Below, one piece after another: positions 31,000 through 38,341 of a stretch of 64,000 nt of DNA. The DNA comes from Pseudomonas sp. LP_7_YM (GTDB taxonomy: Bacteria > Pseudomonadota > Gammaproteobacteria > Pseudomonadales > Pseudomonadaceae). Below the pieces are notes generated by a model that did no database searches, was not told the origin of the DNA, and worked only from the letters and a program-made list of their open reading frames with translations. The position numbers and the translations under genes were made by a program. Position 1 is the stretch's first letter. Each line of letters starts with the position of its first letter. Location: the NCBI RefSeq assembly GCF_004364435.1, contig NZ_SOCT01000004.1:62001-126000 (forward strand), read 5' to 3'.

Positions 31000-31314
31000 T
31001 TAAGCCTGAATACCGGTGATTTTGATCTCGGTGTACCACTGGCGGTGGCCCATACGCTTCATGTGGTGCTTACGGCGACGGAACTTGATGATGCGGATTT
31101 TATCGTGACGACCTTGGGAGATCACTTCAGCCACAACGGTTGCGCCAGCAACGACAGGAGCACCGATATTCACGTCGTCGCCATTGGCAACCAACAGAAC
31201 ACGATCAAAGGTAACGGATTCGCCAGTAGCGATTTCCAGTTTTTCGATCTTCAGGTATTCACCTGGGGCGACCTTGTATTGCTTGCCGCCAGTAACGATT
31301 ACTGCATAAGACAT
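31000..31314 (-). CDS. rplU: 50S ribosomal protein L21
   Basis: L21 binds 23S rRNA in the large subunit. 104 residues from the ATG at 31314 ([15 protein letters not shown]); the frame is open to 31476 but that part includes the promoter. The C-terminal signature [16 protein letters not shown] is typical. First gene of the rplU-rpmA operon, transcribed from a strong promoter about 130 bases upstream, divergent from ispB. Confidence 0.97.
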   Translation of the reverse strand: MSYAVIVTGGKQYKVAPGEYLKIEKLEIATGESVTFDRVLLVANGDDVNIGAPVVAGATVVAEVISQGRHDKIRIIKFRRRKHHMKRMGHRQWYTEIKITGIQA

Positions 31315-31447
31315 GGTATTTCTCCGAAAATCCTGCTCACCCAGCTCTTTATAGGAAGAGGTATTGGCTGGCATGGCTGCATGTGGCTGGAAAGGCACGC
31401 ATGCAATTGCGTAAGGCAGGTGCTGCCCAGGAAAGTTAGGGTGCGCG

Positions 31448-31476
31448 ATTGTACGCAAGGCGCGGCCACCTTGCAA
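31448..31476 (-). promoter_or_regulatory. Sigma-70 promoter of rplU-rpmA
   Basis: On the minus strand TTGCAA, 17 bases and TACAAT, both hexamers one or two changes from consensus. It would give a 5' leader of about 125 bases before rplU, long enough for regulation. Confidence 0.7.
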
Positions 31477-31555
31477 GCGGCCTTACGTCACGCCTTGACA
31501 GGCCCGGGCCTGCAACCTAGCATGCCGCGCAACCCTTCTGGAGCACGTCTCGCTG

Positions 31556-32524
31556 ATGCAACCCCAAGCCTTCTACCGCGCTGTGGCGGACGACTTTACA
31601 GCCGTCGACCACATTATCAAGAAGCAGCTGACATCGCGCGTGCCGCTGGTCTCGAAAATCGGCGACTACATTACTTCCGCTGGCGGCAAACGCCTGCGTC
31701 CATTACTGGTGCTTCTGTGCGGCAAGGCACTGGGCAGTGGCGGCGACAGCCTGCGACTGCTGGCGGCCACCATCGAATTCCTGCACACCGCCACCCTGCT
31801 GCACGACGACGTCGTCGACATGTCCGGCATGCGCCGTGGCCGCTCGACCGCCAACGCCATGTGGGGCAATGCGCCGAGCGTTCTGGTTGGGGATTTCCTC
31901 TATTCGCGCTCATTCGAAATGATGGTCGAGCTAGGCTCGATGCCGGTGATGCAGATTCTCTCCAAAGCGACCCGCGTGATCGCCGAGGGTGAAGTGCTGC
32001 AGTTGTCGAAGGTTCGCGACGCCAGCACCACCGAAGAAACCTACATGGAAGTGATTCGCGGCAAAACAGCCATGCTGTTCGAAGCCTCGACTCACAGCGC
32101 CGCCGCCCTAGCCAACGCAAGCGCTGACGAGAGCGAAGCGTTGCGTACATTCGGTGACCATCTGGGCATTGCATTCCAGCTGGTTGACGATCTGCTCGAC
32201 TATCGCGGCGATGCCGAGACCATGGGCAAGAACATCGGTGACGACCTGGCGGAAGGCAAACCGACCCTGCCGCTGATCTACACCATGCGCGAAGGCACGT
32301 CTGAACAGGCGGCACTGGTACGCAAGGCCATTCAGAAAGGCGGCCTGGAGGACCTCGACAGCATCCGTGAAGCGGTCGAAAACTCAGGTTCGCTGGATTA
32401 CACCGCCAGGCTGGCTCGCGATTATGTCGCTCGCGCCATCGCATGCCTGGACGTCCTGCCTGCCAGCGAGTATCGCGATGCACTGATCGAGCTGAGCGAA
32501 TTTGCGGTAGCCCGTACGCACTGA
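31556..32524 (+). CDS. ispB: Polyprenyl diphosphate synthase (octaprenyl/nonaprenyl type)
   Basis: Trans-prenyltransferase that builds the side chain of ubiquinone by adding IPP units. The first Asp-rich motif LLHDDVVDMSGMRRG is at about residues 82-95 and the second, LVDDLLDY, near 208; GGKRLRP near residue 43 binds IPP. 322 residues. It is divergent from rplU, as in most gamma-proteobacteria, and ends in a good terminator. The chain length made (likely nine units in Pseudomonas) cannot be read from sequence. Confidence 0.94.
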   Translation: MQPQAFYRAVADDFTAVDHIIKKQLTSRVPLVSKIGDYITSAGGKRLRPLLVLLCGKALGSGGDSLRLLAATIEFLHTATLLHDDVVDMSGMRRGRSTANAMWGNAPSVLVGDFLYSRSFEMMVELGSMPVMQILSKATRVIAEGEVLQLSKVRDASTTEETYMEVIRGKTAMLFEASTHSAAALANASADESEALRTFGDHLGIAFQLVDDLLDYRGDAETMGKNIGDDLAEGKPTLPLIYTMREGTSEQAALVRKAIQKGGLEDLDSIREAVENSGSLDYTARLARDYVARAIACLDVLPASEYRDALIELSEFAVARTH

Positions 32525-32546
32525 TCCACGCCCTGCTCCACCGAAG

Positions 32547-32569
32547 CCCGTCCATGTGACGGGTTTTTT
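32547..32569 (+). terminator. Rho-independent terminator of ispB
   Basis: CCCGTC and GACGGG pair around CATGT, followed by six T residues, 23 bases after the ispB stop. Confidence 0.88.
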
Positions 32570-32598
32570 GTGCCTGGCGATTTAGGCCATTGCAGGAG

Positions 32599-32609
32599 CC
32601 CCCCCCCCC
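32599..32609. repeat. Run of 11 C residues
   Basis: A homopolymer C tract directly before the ATG of a 36-codon ORF and behind an AGGAG. Such tracts can slip in replication or be read wrongly by sequencing, so the true length is uncertain. Confidence 0.6.
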
Positions 32610-32720
32610 ATGACCCAAATCAAACCAACCACCGAAATGCGAATAAATCTCAAATGGATCCTTGCTATTCCTAAGATAGGAATTATTCTCATTGGAATCT
32701 TTCAAGGAGTACGAACATGA
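32610..32720 (+). CDS. Possible 36-residue leader peptide overlapping the PA4570-family gene
   Basis: Open frame starting at the ATG at 32610, preceded by AGGAG and the C tract (spacing about 12, rather long). The peptide starts MTQIKPTTEMRINLKW, then a hydrophobic stretch of about 15 residues (ILAIPKIGIILIGIF) and ends at TGA 32718-32720, which overlaps the ATG of the next gene (ATGA). Codon choice is AT-rich and unlike its neighbours, partly because a Fur-like box and a palindrome lie inside it. It may be a real small membrane peptide, a coupling leader, or chance. Confidence 0.3.
   Translation: MTQIKPTTEMRINLKWILAIPKIGIILIGIFQGVRT
32667..32697. promoter_or_regulatory. Fur-box-like operator with adjoining palindrome
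   Basis: The minus-strand reading AATGAGAATAATT (32681-32693) matches 11 of the 13 central bases of the Fur consensus core AATGATAATCATT. Immediately before it is the perfect inverted repeat ATTCCTA-AGA-TAGGAAT (32667-32683). It lies 20-50 bases before the PA4570-family ATG. Fur control is inferred. Confidence 0.5.
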
Positions 32721-32959
32721 CTTATCTGATTGACGCCTGGCTGGACCGGCCACACCCTTACCTGCGAATTTTGCATCGCGAGACCGGCCAGGTCTGTGCC
32801 GTGCTTGAGGAAGACGCGCTGGACGAACTGCGGGATCAGGGGGACCTGGACGTAAATAGCCTCAGTTCATGCGAACCGGGGATTCAAAAGGAAATGGTGC
32901 GCAGCCTGTTTCTGTTCTGCTACGCCCGGGCGTTGCGCCCGGCGTGTGAATTACATTGA
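32717..32959 (+). CDS. PA4570 family protein
   Basis: 80-residue acidic cytoplasmic protein of a Pseudomonas-only family without known function. It starts MTYLIDAWLDRPHPYLRILHR and ends with two cysteines in CYARALRPACELH. AAGGAG is placed well before the ATG. It lies after ispB in the same order as PA4570 of P. aeruginosa. A Fur-like box upstream suggests induction by iron limitation; I recall PA4570 being iron-responsive but cannot confirm it here. Confidence 0.82.
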   Translation: MTYLIDAWLDRPHPYLRILHRETGQVCAVLEEDALDELRDQGDLDVNSLSSCEPGIQKEMVRSLFLFCYARALRPACELH

Positions 32960-32978
32960 ATGACTGTCAGCAAATGCA

Positions 32979-33015
32979 CATTGCCGAGTGAACGCTTAGC
33001 GTCCACCCGGCAATG
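32979..33015. terminator. Hairpin between PA4570-family gene and fklB
   Basis: CATTGCCG and CGGCAATG pair, with a second small stem (ACGC/GCGT) inside the loop. There is no T run, but it sits between convergent stops and may end transcription in both directions. Confidence 0.45.
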
Positions 33016-33061
33016 ATCTGCCTGAAGCTTAGAGCTCACCGCTCGCAGCGGCTATCAAGCT

Positions 33062-33679
33062 TTACAAGACGTCGAGCAGCTCGACATCGAACACCAGAAC
33101 GCTGTGCGGCGGGATGCTGCCCACGCCTTGAGCGCCATAGGCCAGTTCGCTTGGAACGTGCAAGCGCCATTTGCTGCCGGCCTTCATCAACTGCAGAGCT
33201 TCGGTCCAGCCAGCGATGACGCCGCCTACCGGAAATTCCGCGGGTTCGCCACGCTCGTAGGAACTGTCGAATACAGTGCCGTCGATCAACATGCCGTGGT
33301 AGTGAGTACGCACGTTGCTTTCGCGGGTTGGCTGAGTGCCTTCACCGGTGGTGATGACTTCGAATTGCAGGCCAGATTCCAGCGTGGTCACGCCTTCGCG
33401 CTTGGCGTTTTCAGCCAGGTATTGCGTGCCGGCGCCAGCAGCGGCTTCGGCTTTGGAAGCGGCCTCTGCCTGCATGATTTCGCGGATGACCTTAAAGCTG
33501 GCAGCCATTTCTTCCTGGCTGACACGGCTTGGCGTGCCACCGAAGGCATCGGTCAAACCGGCCAGGATGGCGTCCAGGCTGACACCCGGTGGCGGGTTGT
33601 CACGCAGTTGGTCGCCCAGCTGACGGCCAATGCCGTAGCTGACGCGGGTTTCGTCGGTGGACAGGTTGACTTCGGACAT
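33062..33679 (-). CDS. fklB: FKBP-type peptidyl-prolyl cis-trans isomerase (FklB/FKBP22 type)
   Basis: 205 residues: an N-terminal dimerisation domain of FKBP22/Mip type (VSYGIGRQLGDQL, residues about 10-75) and a C-terminal FKBP domain with VRTHYHGMLIDGTVFDSSYERGEPAEFPV split here as VRTHYHGMLIDG and FDSSYERGEP, GWTEALQLMKAGSKW and PSELAYG. No signal peptide, so it should be cytoplasmic. Single gene, same place as PA4572 in P. aeruginosa. Confidence 0.92.
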   Translation of the reverse strand: MSEVNLSTDETRVSYGIGRQLGDQLRDNPPPGVSLDAILAGLTDAFGGTPSRVSQEEMAASFKVIREIMQAEAASKAEAAAGAGTQYLAENAKREGVTTLESGLQFEVITTGEGTQPTRESNVRTHYHGMLIDGTVFDSSYERGEPAEFPVGGVIAGWTEALQLMKAGSKWRLHVPSELAYGAQGVGSIPPHSVLVFDVELLDVL

Positions 33680-33860
33680 GATGCTGCTCCGCTTATAGAG
33701 CGCCCGAGGGCGCCCTGAACCAAAAGGCCGAGCAGCCTAGCACATTCGGTCAATCTGCCCTAAGCGGGGCAGCCGCTCTGATCCTGAGAGCGATTACACA
33801 CGCGTGGGCGCGAACTCATTGGCAAGGAAGCGGATCAACCCGCGAAACGTGCCGCGCTCA

Positions 33861-34349
33861 TCAGTGCTTGGTCAGCTTGTCCAGATAACCCATTGCAAAC
33901 GCCGACACCACGAAGGTCATGTGAATGATCACGTACCACATCAGGTATTGGGGTTCGGTGTTCTTGGCATCCATGAACACGCGCAACAGATGGATGGACG
34001 AGATGGCAACGATGGAAGCTGCCACTTTCATCTTCAGCGACGAGGAGTCCATCTTGCCCAGCCAGTTGAGCTTTTCCTTGTCTTCGTCGATGTCCAGTTG
34101 CGAAACGAAGTTCTCGTAACCCGAGATCATCACCATCACCAGCAAACCACCCACCAAAGCCATGTCGATCAGCGACAGCAGGACCAGAATCAGATCGGAC
34201 TCGGCCAGCGAAAACACATTGGGGATGACGTGAAAGATCTCCTGGAAGAACTTCATCGCCAGCGCCAGCAACCCCAGAGACAAGCCAAAGTAGATCGGCG
34301 CTAGCAACCAGCGCGACGTGTACATGGCATTTTCGATAAACCGTTCCAT
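33861..34349 (-). CDS. UPF0114/YqhA family inner membrane protein
   Basis: 162 residues, TIGR00645 (YqhA) family. Three or four membrane segments are visible: about residues 12-34, 52-76, 108-125 and 133-152, with a charged loop ([16 protein letters not shown]) between. Starts [22 protein letters not shown], the family signature. Function unknown. It matches the place of PA4574. Confidence 0.9.
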   Translation of the reverse strand: MERFIENAMYTSRWLLAPIYFGLSLGLLALAMKFFQEIFHVIPNVFSLAESDLILVLLSLIDMALVGGLLVMVMISGYENFVSQLDIDEDKEKLNWLGKMDSSSLKMKVAASIVAISSIHLLRVFMDAKNTEPQYLMWYVIIHMTFVVSAFAMGYLDKLTKH

Positions 34350-34530
34350 TGAAGCTCACAGATAATTGAAAGCCGCCGAGTATAGGGCGAAGGCCCATGG
34401 GCACAAGCTGCTGCGACAATATTTGAAACAATTGGGCGACCCGGAATATTGATTCGGCATGCGACGAAACCACGTTACAACCCTGATGACAGGAACAACC
34501 ACGCGGCGTGCATCGATGGGGTCTTGCGCG

Positions 34531-34863
34531 TCAGTTGACGGGAGAAGGGCGCTGAACGCCAGAGGCGTCACTGTTGATCCTTCGCAGCTCACCTTGCAGA
34601 TGAAGGCTCCAGATCGGTATTTCTTCGGCCGCTTGATAGCCGTGAAGGACCAGACTCTCGGCAATCGCGTCTAGAACGGACTCGGCGGCGACCGGACCTT
34701 GAAACGGCCCCTGAGCCTTTAAAGCAGAAGGTTGTTCTCCAGACATCCCGGCAGCAAACAGCAAGGTCCACATACCGTTATCGCCGGACAGCGGGCGAAC
34801 CACACATTCGATACGGGTCAACAGACCCAGGCATTGGCGAGTAAGACAGAGACTGCGCGGCAT
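34531..34863 (-). CDS. Uncharacterised protein upstream-adjacent to the LonB-type protease
   Basis: 110 residues from the ATG at 34863, which has GAGGAG at good distance; an alternative ATG at 34893 gives ten more residues. No membrane segment or known motif; three cysteines lie near the N-terminus (SLCLTRQC...ECVV). The protein includes a putative strand-rich core and ends in a polar tail. It seems to be the equivalent of PA4575 by position. No function can be named. Confidence 0.65.
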   Translation of the reverse strand: MPRSLCLTRQCLGLLTRIECVVRPLSGDNGMWTLLFAAGMSGEQPSALKAQGPFQGPVAAESVLDAIAESLVLHGYQAAEEIPIWSLHLQGELRRINSDASGVQRPSPVN

Positions 34864-34988
34864 GGCGAGCTCCTCATTGGTTGCAGTATTCATTCCCTTG
34901 AAACGGCGAAGGAAACGCGTCAGTCCCTTTGACAACTGCTGCCACCGGACAATATCGAAGAAGGACCCTGTAAGAAAAGCATGAAAAC

Positions 34989-35032
34989 CAACAGGGCGCC
35001 GAATGGTCATTTAGCCATCAGGCGCCCTGTTG
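34989..35032 (-). terminator. Terminator after the LonB-type protease gene
   Basis: CAACAGGGCGCC and GGCGCCCTGTTG are a perfect 12-base inverted repeat around a 20-base loop that itself can fold (ATGG/CCAT). On the minus strand TTTTC follows. It lies 16 bases after the protease stop. Confidence 0.8.
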
Positions 35033-35048
35033 CATTGACGTCAAACGG

Positions 35049-37481
35049 TCAGCTTTTCAGTTCCGGCTGTAATTGTGGCGCCTCTTTTTCAAGCTCCTTG
35101 AGCTCCTCTTCGCTGAGCATTTCTGCGATATCGCGCAGGCGTTCCACCACTCGGCCGTTCACCGAGTTTTCCGGGAATTGCCCGTCTTCATCAGCCTCGC
35201 CCACGGCTTCACCCACCAGCAGACTCAGCGCCTCATCCACCTGACGTACCGCATACACGTGGAACTGCCCGGCGCGCACGGCCTGCAACACCCGCTCATC
35301 GAGCATCAGCGTCGCAACGTTGGCCTGCGGAATGATCGCCCCCTGATCACCGGTAAGCCCCCGCGCCTCGCAGAGTCGGAAGAAGCCCTCGATCTTCTCG
35401 TTGACCCCGCCCACAGCCTGCACTTCACCGAACTGGTTGATCGAGCCGGTGATGGCGAAGCATTGCTTGAGCGGGGTCTTCGACAGGGCGGAAATCAGCG
35501 TGCAGACCTCACCCAGCGAAGCGCTGTCGCCGTCTACATAACCGTAGGACTGCTCCAGCGCGATGCTTGCGGAAATCGCCAGCGGGAATTCCTGCGCGTA
35601 ACGGCTGCCCAGATAACCGGTAAGAATCATCACGCCTTTGGAGTGGATCGGCTGACCCAGGTTGACCTCACGCTCGATGTCGACGATGCCGCTGCCGCCC
35701 GGATACACCGTGGCGGAAATCCGCGCGGGCACGCCAAACGCCGAATCGCCGACTTCCAGCACGGTAAGGCCATTGCACTTGCCAACCGCCGCGCCCGTGG
35801 TGTCGATCAGGATGATGCCGGCGAGCATGTCATCGAGAATCCGCGCCGACACCCGCCCGGTGCGGGTGGCCTTGGCTTTGAGCGCACGCTCGATATGACC
35901 GGCATCGGTACGCTCATCGTTGGCAAGGCTGCGAATGAAATCCGCCTCGCTGACCAACTGGAACAGGTCGCCAATGCGCGCCGACAAACGCCCCTGATGT
36001 TCGGCCAGACGCGCACTGTAAGTCGCCAGGCGCGCCACCGCATCGGCGGTCAACGGGGCCATGCCCTCCTCCGAAGTACGGGTCTTGAGCAACTGGGCGA
36101 ACTGCTCCAGGCTCTCGTCGACCATGGGAATGTCTTCGTCGAAATCTACCAGCACCCGGAACATCTCCTGGAAATCCGGATCCAGGTCCTGCAGCGTGTA
36201 ATACAGCGAGCGGGCCCCTATGATGATGACCTTGACCTGCAACGCAATGGTCTGCGGCGTCAGGGTCACTGTAGCGATGCGGCCCAGCTCGCCCAGCGGC
36301 GCTTCCATTTTCAGCTTGCGCGACTGCAGCGAGCGTTTCAGCGCGTCCCACACGAACGGCTCGCTGAGCATCTTCTCGGCTTCCAGAATCAGGAAGCCGC
36401 CATTGGCCCGATGAAAGGCACCCGGACGCAGCTGACGATACGTGGTGTAAAGCGCGCCCTGGTCGGTGCTGTACTCGATGCGTCCAAACAGGTTGTCGTA
36501 GGTCGGATGCGGCTCGAAGACCACAGGCGCACCGCCACTGGTGGGGTGACCGACCACCAGACTCGGGCAGTACTGCTCTTCCAGCAGCTTGCGCGCCTGA
36601 GCATCGGTTTTGCTGTCGTCGACCAATTGCTCGACCACGGTCTTGAGCAGGTTGACCTGCACTGCCTGCAGGTAGGCACAGACAGCAGCGTTTTCGGCGT
36701 ACTGCTCGGACAAAGGCGCCAGCAACGGCTGCAAAGCCAGAATGATCGTTTCTTCATTGAGCTGGCGCATCTGGTTGTTGGATTCACGTTTCCACTGCGG
36801 CAGACTGGCGAGTTCTTCGTTGAGGCGCTCCTCCAGTGCCGAAATATCCGTGTGGAAGCGCTCACGACCGGCTTCCGGCAGTTGCGAAAACTCGGCTTCG
36901 TCCAGCGCCTTGCCTTCCAGCATCGGCGTGAACGCAATGTTGGTGCTGTCGCGATAAAGGGCGATGCCCTTTTCCAGCGCCAGACGCTCGATCACATCCA
37001 GCGCGCGGTCGTAGCGCTGATTGAAGGCGCGATCGATGGCGCTTTTCTTTTGCTGGTAGGACGGATGCTCGAACACCGCGGGAAATGTCGCCAGCAGGTT
37101 GTCGATCAACCCGCCGATGTCCGCAATGAACGAACTGGCGCTGCCCGGTGACAATTCAACCGCGCGCGGCTCGCGGGGGTCATCGAAATTATTGACGTAG
37201 ACCCAGTCCGACGGGGTCTGCATGCGCTTGCCCTCGGCCTTGAGGTAGCGCTTGACGAAGGAGAAGCGGCCAGTACCAGGCTCGCCCATGACGAATACGT
37301 TGTAACCGGGGCGCGGCATGGCGACCCCGAACTGCAAGGCTTCGACCGCTCGCTCCTGGCCGAGCACGCCGCGAAAGGGTTCCAGATCGTTGGTTGTCGT
37401 GAAGCTGAACTGTTCAGCGGAAAAGGGACGGGTAAGCGCTTCAGGCGCAAGTCGCAAGCTGGCAGCAACAGGATCGGGCAT
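35049..37481 (-). CDS. ATP-dependent protease of the LonB-like (AAA_32) family
   Basis: 810-residue Lon-family protease. The N-terminal ATPase region has a Walker A variant GEPGTGRF near residue 66 (Arg in place of the usual Lys-Thr pair), followed by a long inserted helical region and a second AAA-like part with GGFLILEAEKML. The C-terminal Lon protease domain holds the catalytic dyad: Ser653 in DGDSASLGE and Lys696 in GVNEKIEGF. Families of this type are soluble in proteobacteria and poorly studied. It matches PA4576 in position. Divergent from the DUF3015 gene, 280 bases away. Confidence 0.9.
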   Translation of the reverse strand: MPDPVAASLRLAPEALTRPFSAEQFSFTTTNDLEPFRGVLGQERAVEALQFGVAMPRPGYNVFVMGEPGTGRFSFVKRYLKAEGKRMQTPSDWVYVNNFDDPREPRAVELSPGSASSFIADIGGLIDNLLATFPAVFEHPSYQQKKSAIDRAFNQRYDRALDVIERLALEKGIALYRDSTNIAFTPMLEGKALDEAEFSQLPEAGRERFHTDISALEERLNEELASLPQWKRESNNQMRQLNEETIILALQPLLAPLSEQYAENAAVCAYLQAVQVNLLKTVVEQLVDDSKTDAQARKLLEEQYCPSLVVGHPTSGGAPVVFEPHPTYDNLFGRIEYSTDQGALYTTYRQLRPGAFHRANGGFLILEAEKMLSEPFVWDALKRSLQSRKLKMEAPLGELGRIATVTLTPQTIALQVKVIIIGARSLYYTLQDLDPDFQEMFRVLVDFDEDIPMVDESLEQFAQLLKTRTSEEGMAPLTADAVARLATYSARLAEHQGRLSARIGDLFQLVSEADFIRSLANDERTDAGHIERALKAKATRTGRVSARILDDMLAGIILIDTTGAAVGKCNGLTVLEVGDSAFGVPARISATVYPGGSGIVDIEREVNLGQPIHSKGVMILTGYLGSRYAQEFPLAISASIALEQSYGYVDGDSASLGEVCTLISALSKTPLKQCFAITGSINQFGEVQAVGGVNEKIEGFFRLCEARGLTGDQGAIIPQANVATLMLDERVLQAVRAGQFHVYAVRQVDEALSLLVGEAVGEADEDGQFPENSVNGRVVERLRDIAEMLSEEELKELEKEAPQLQPELKS

Positions 37482-37761
37482 CGGACATCCTTACATCACG
37501 CGGGGCAGATGAGGGCATTCTGGCGCTCGCCGCACCAGACTGGCAAGGCAAGAACCACCGGAATTTTCTTACGCCTGACGAGGCCGCCGACCTGCCAATA
37601 CGTAAGCTTTGACTGCAACAAACAGTAATTACACACGGAACATTCGGAACGTGCCTAAACTCCAACCTGCGCGGCTGGTAACAATTTAAATAACCGGCCC
37701 CGCCTGACGCCCTTATTGGTCAGGCATCCGACCCTTGGTTGAAACAACAGAGACTAACGCT

Positions 37762-38250
37762 ATGAAACGGATTCTTCTTGGTACTCTCCTCGCCGCTGCA
37801 TCCCTGAACGCCATGGCCCAAGCCCCTGGCGGCCCGGATTGCGGCTGGGGCAACATGCTGTTCGAAGGTCAACGTGGCACACCAGCTCACTTTCTGGCCT
37901 CCACTACCAACGGCACCTCGGGCAACGCCACTTTCGGCATGACCTCGGGCACCAACGGTTGCTCCACCAACAGCGCGCTGACATACGGCGGCAAGTCCTG
38001 GATTGCCATGAACGGCATGATGGACGAGCTTTCCAAAGACATGGCCATGGGCCAGGGCGAAGCACTGACCACCTACGCGGTCGTGCTGGGCGTTGCACCG
38101 CAAGACCGTGCGCATTTCGCCGCAGTCACCCACGAGCACTATCAGCAGATCTTCAACAAGGCCGACGCTACGGCTGACGACGTGCACAGCAACACCATCG
38201 ACGTCCTGAAGAACGATCCGACTCTGGCTAAATACGCAGCTCAAGCCTAA
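37762..38250 (+). CDS. DUF3015 family exported protein
   Basis: 162 residues with a clear signal peptide (MKRILLGTLLAAASLNAMAQ). The mature part begins APGGPDCGWGNMLFEGQ and has two cysteines, GTNGCSTNSALTYG, typical of DUF3015. The function is unknown, and the protein is probably periplasmic. The ATG at 37762 was chosen because it starts the signal peptide. A strong hairpin follows. Confidence 0.88.
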   Translation: MKRILLGTLLAAASLNAMAQAPGGPDCGWGNMLFEGQRGTPAHFLASTTNGTSGNATFGMTSGTNGCSTNSALTYGGKSWIAMNGMMDELSKDMAMGQGEALTTYAVVLGVAPQDRAHFAAVTHEHYQQIFNKADATADDVHSNTIDVLKNDPTLAKYAAQA

Positions 38251-38260
38251 AGTCGCACCA

Positions 38261-38284
38261 CCTGCCTCCCTCCCGGGAGGCAGG
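38261..38284 (+). terminator. Hairpin after the DUF3015 gene
   Basis: CCTGCCTCCC and GGGAGGCAGG pair around four bases, 10 bases past the stop. No T run, so termination strength is uncertain. Confidence 0.6.
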
Positions 38285-38341
38285 CTCATTGCTTATCGTG
38301 CAGATAAAGACCTCCGTTTACTTTTGATTAGTTGCCTTTTT

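Noticed and set aside
33790-33860. Possible extra gene end near 33835 on the minus strand
   Set aside because: The frame 33835-34473 is an alternative reading of the YqhA-family gene and the sequence before it looks like a half REP unit.
35073-37151. 692-codon plus-strand ORF
   Set aside because: Antisense shadow of the LonB-type protease, whose Ser-Lys dyad and length are typical.
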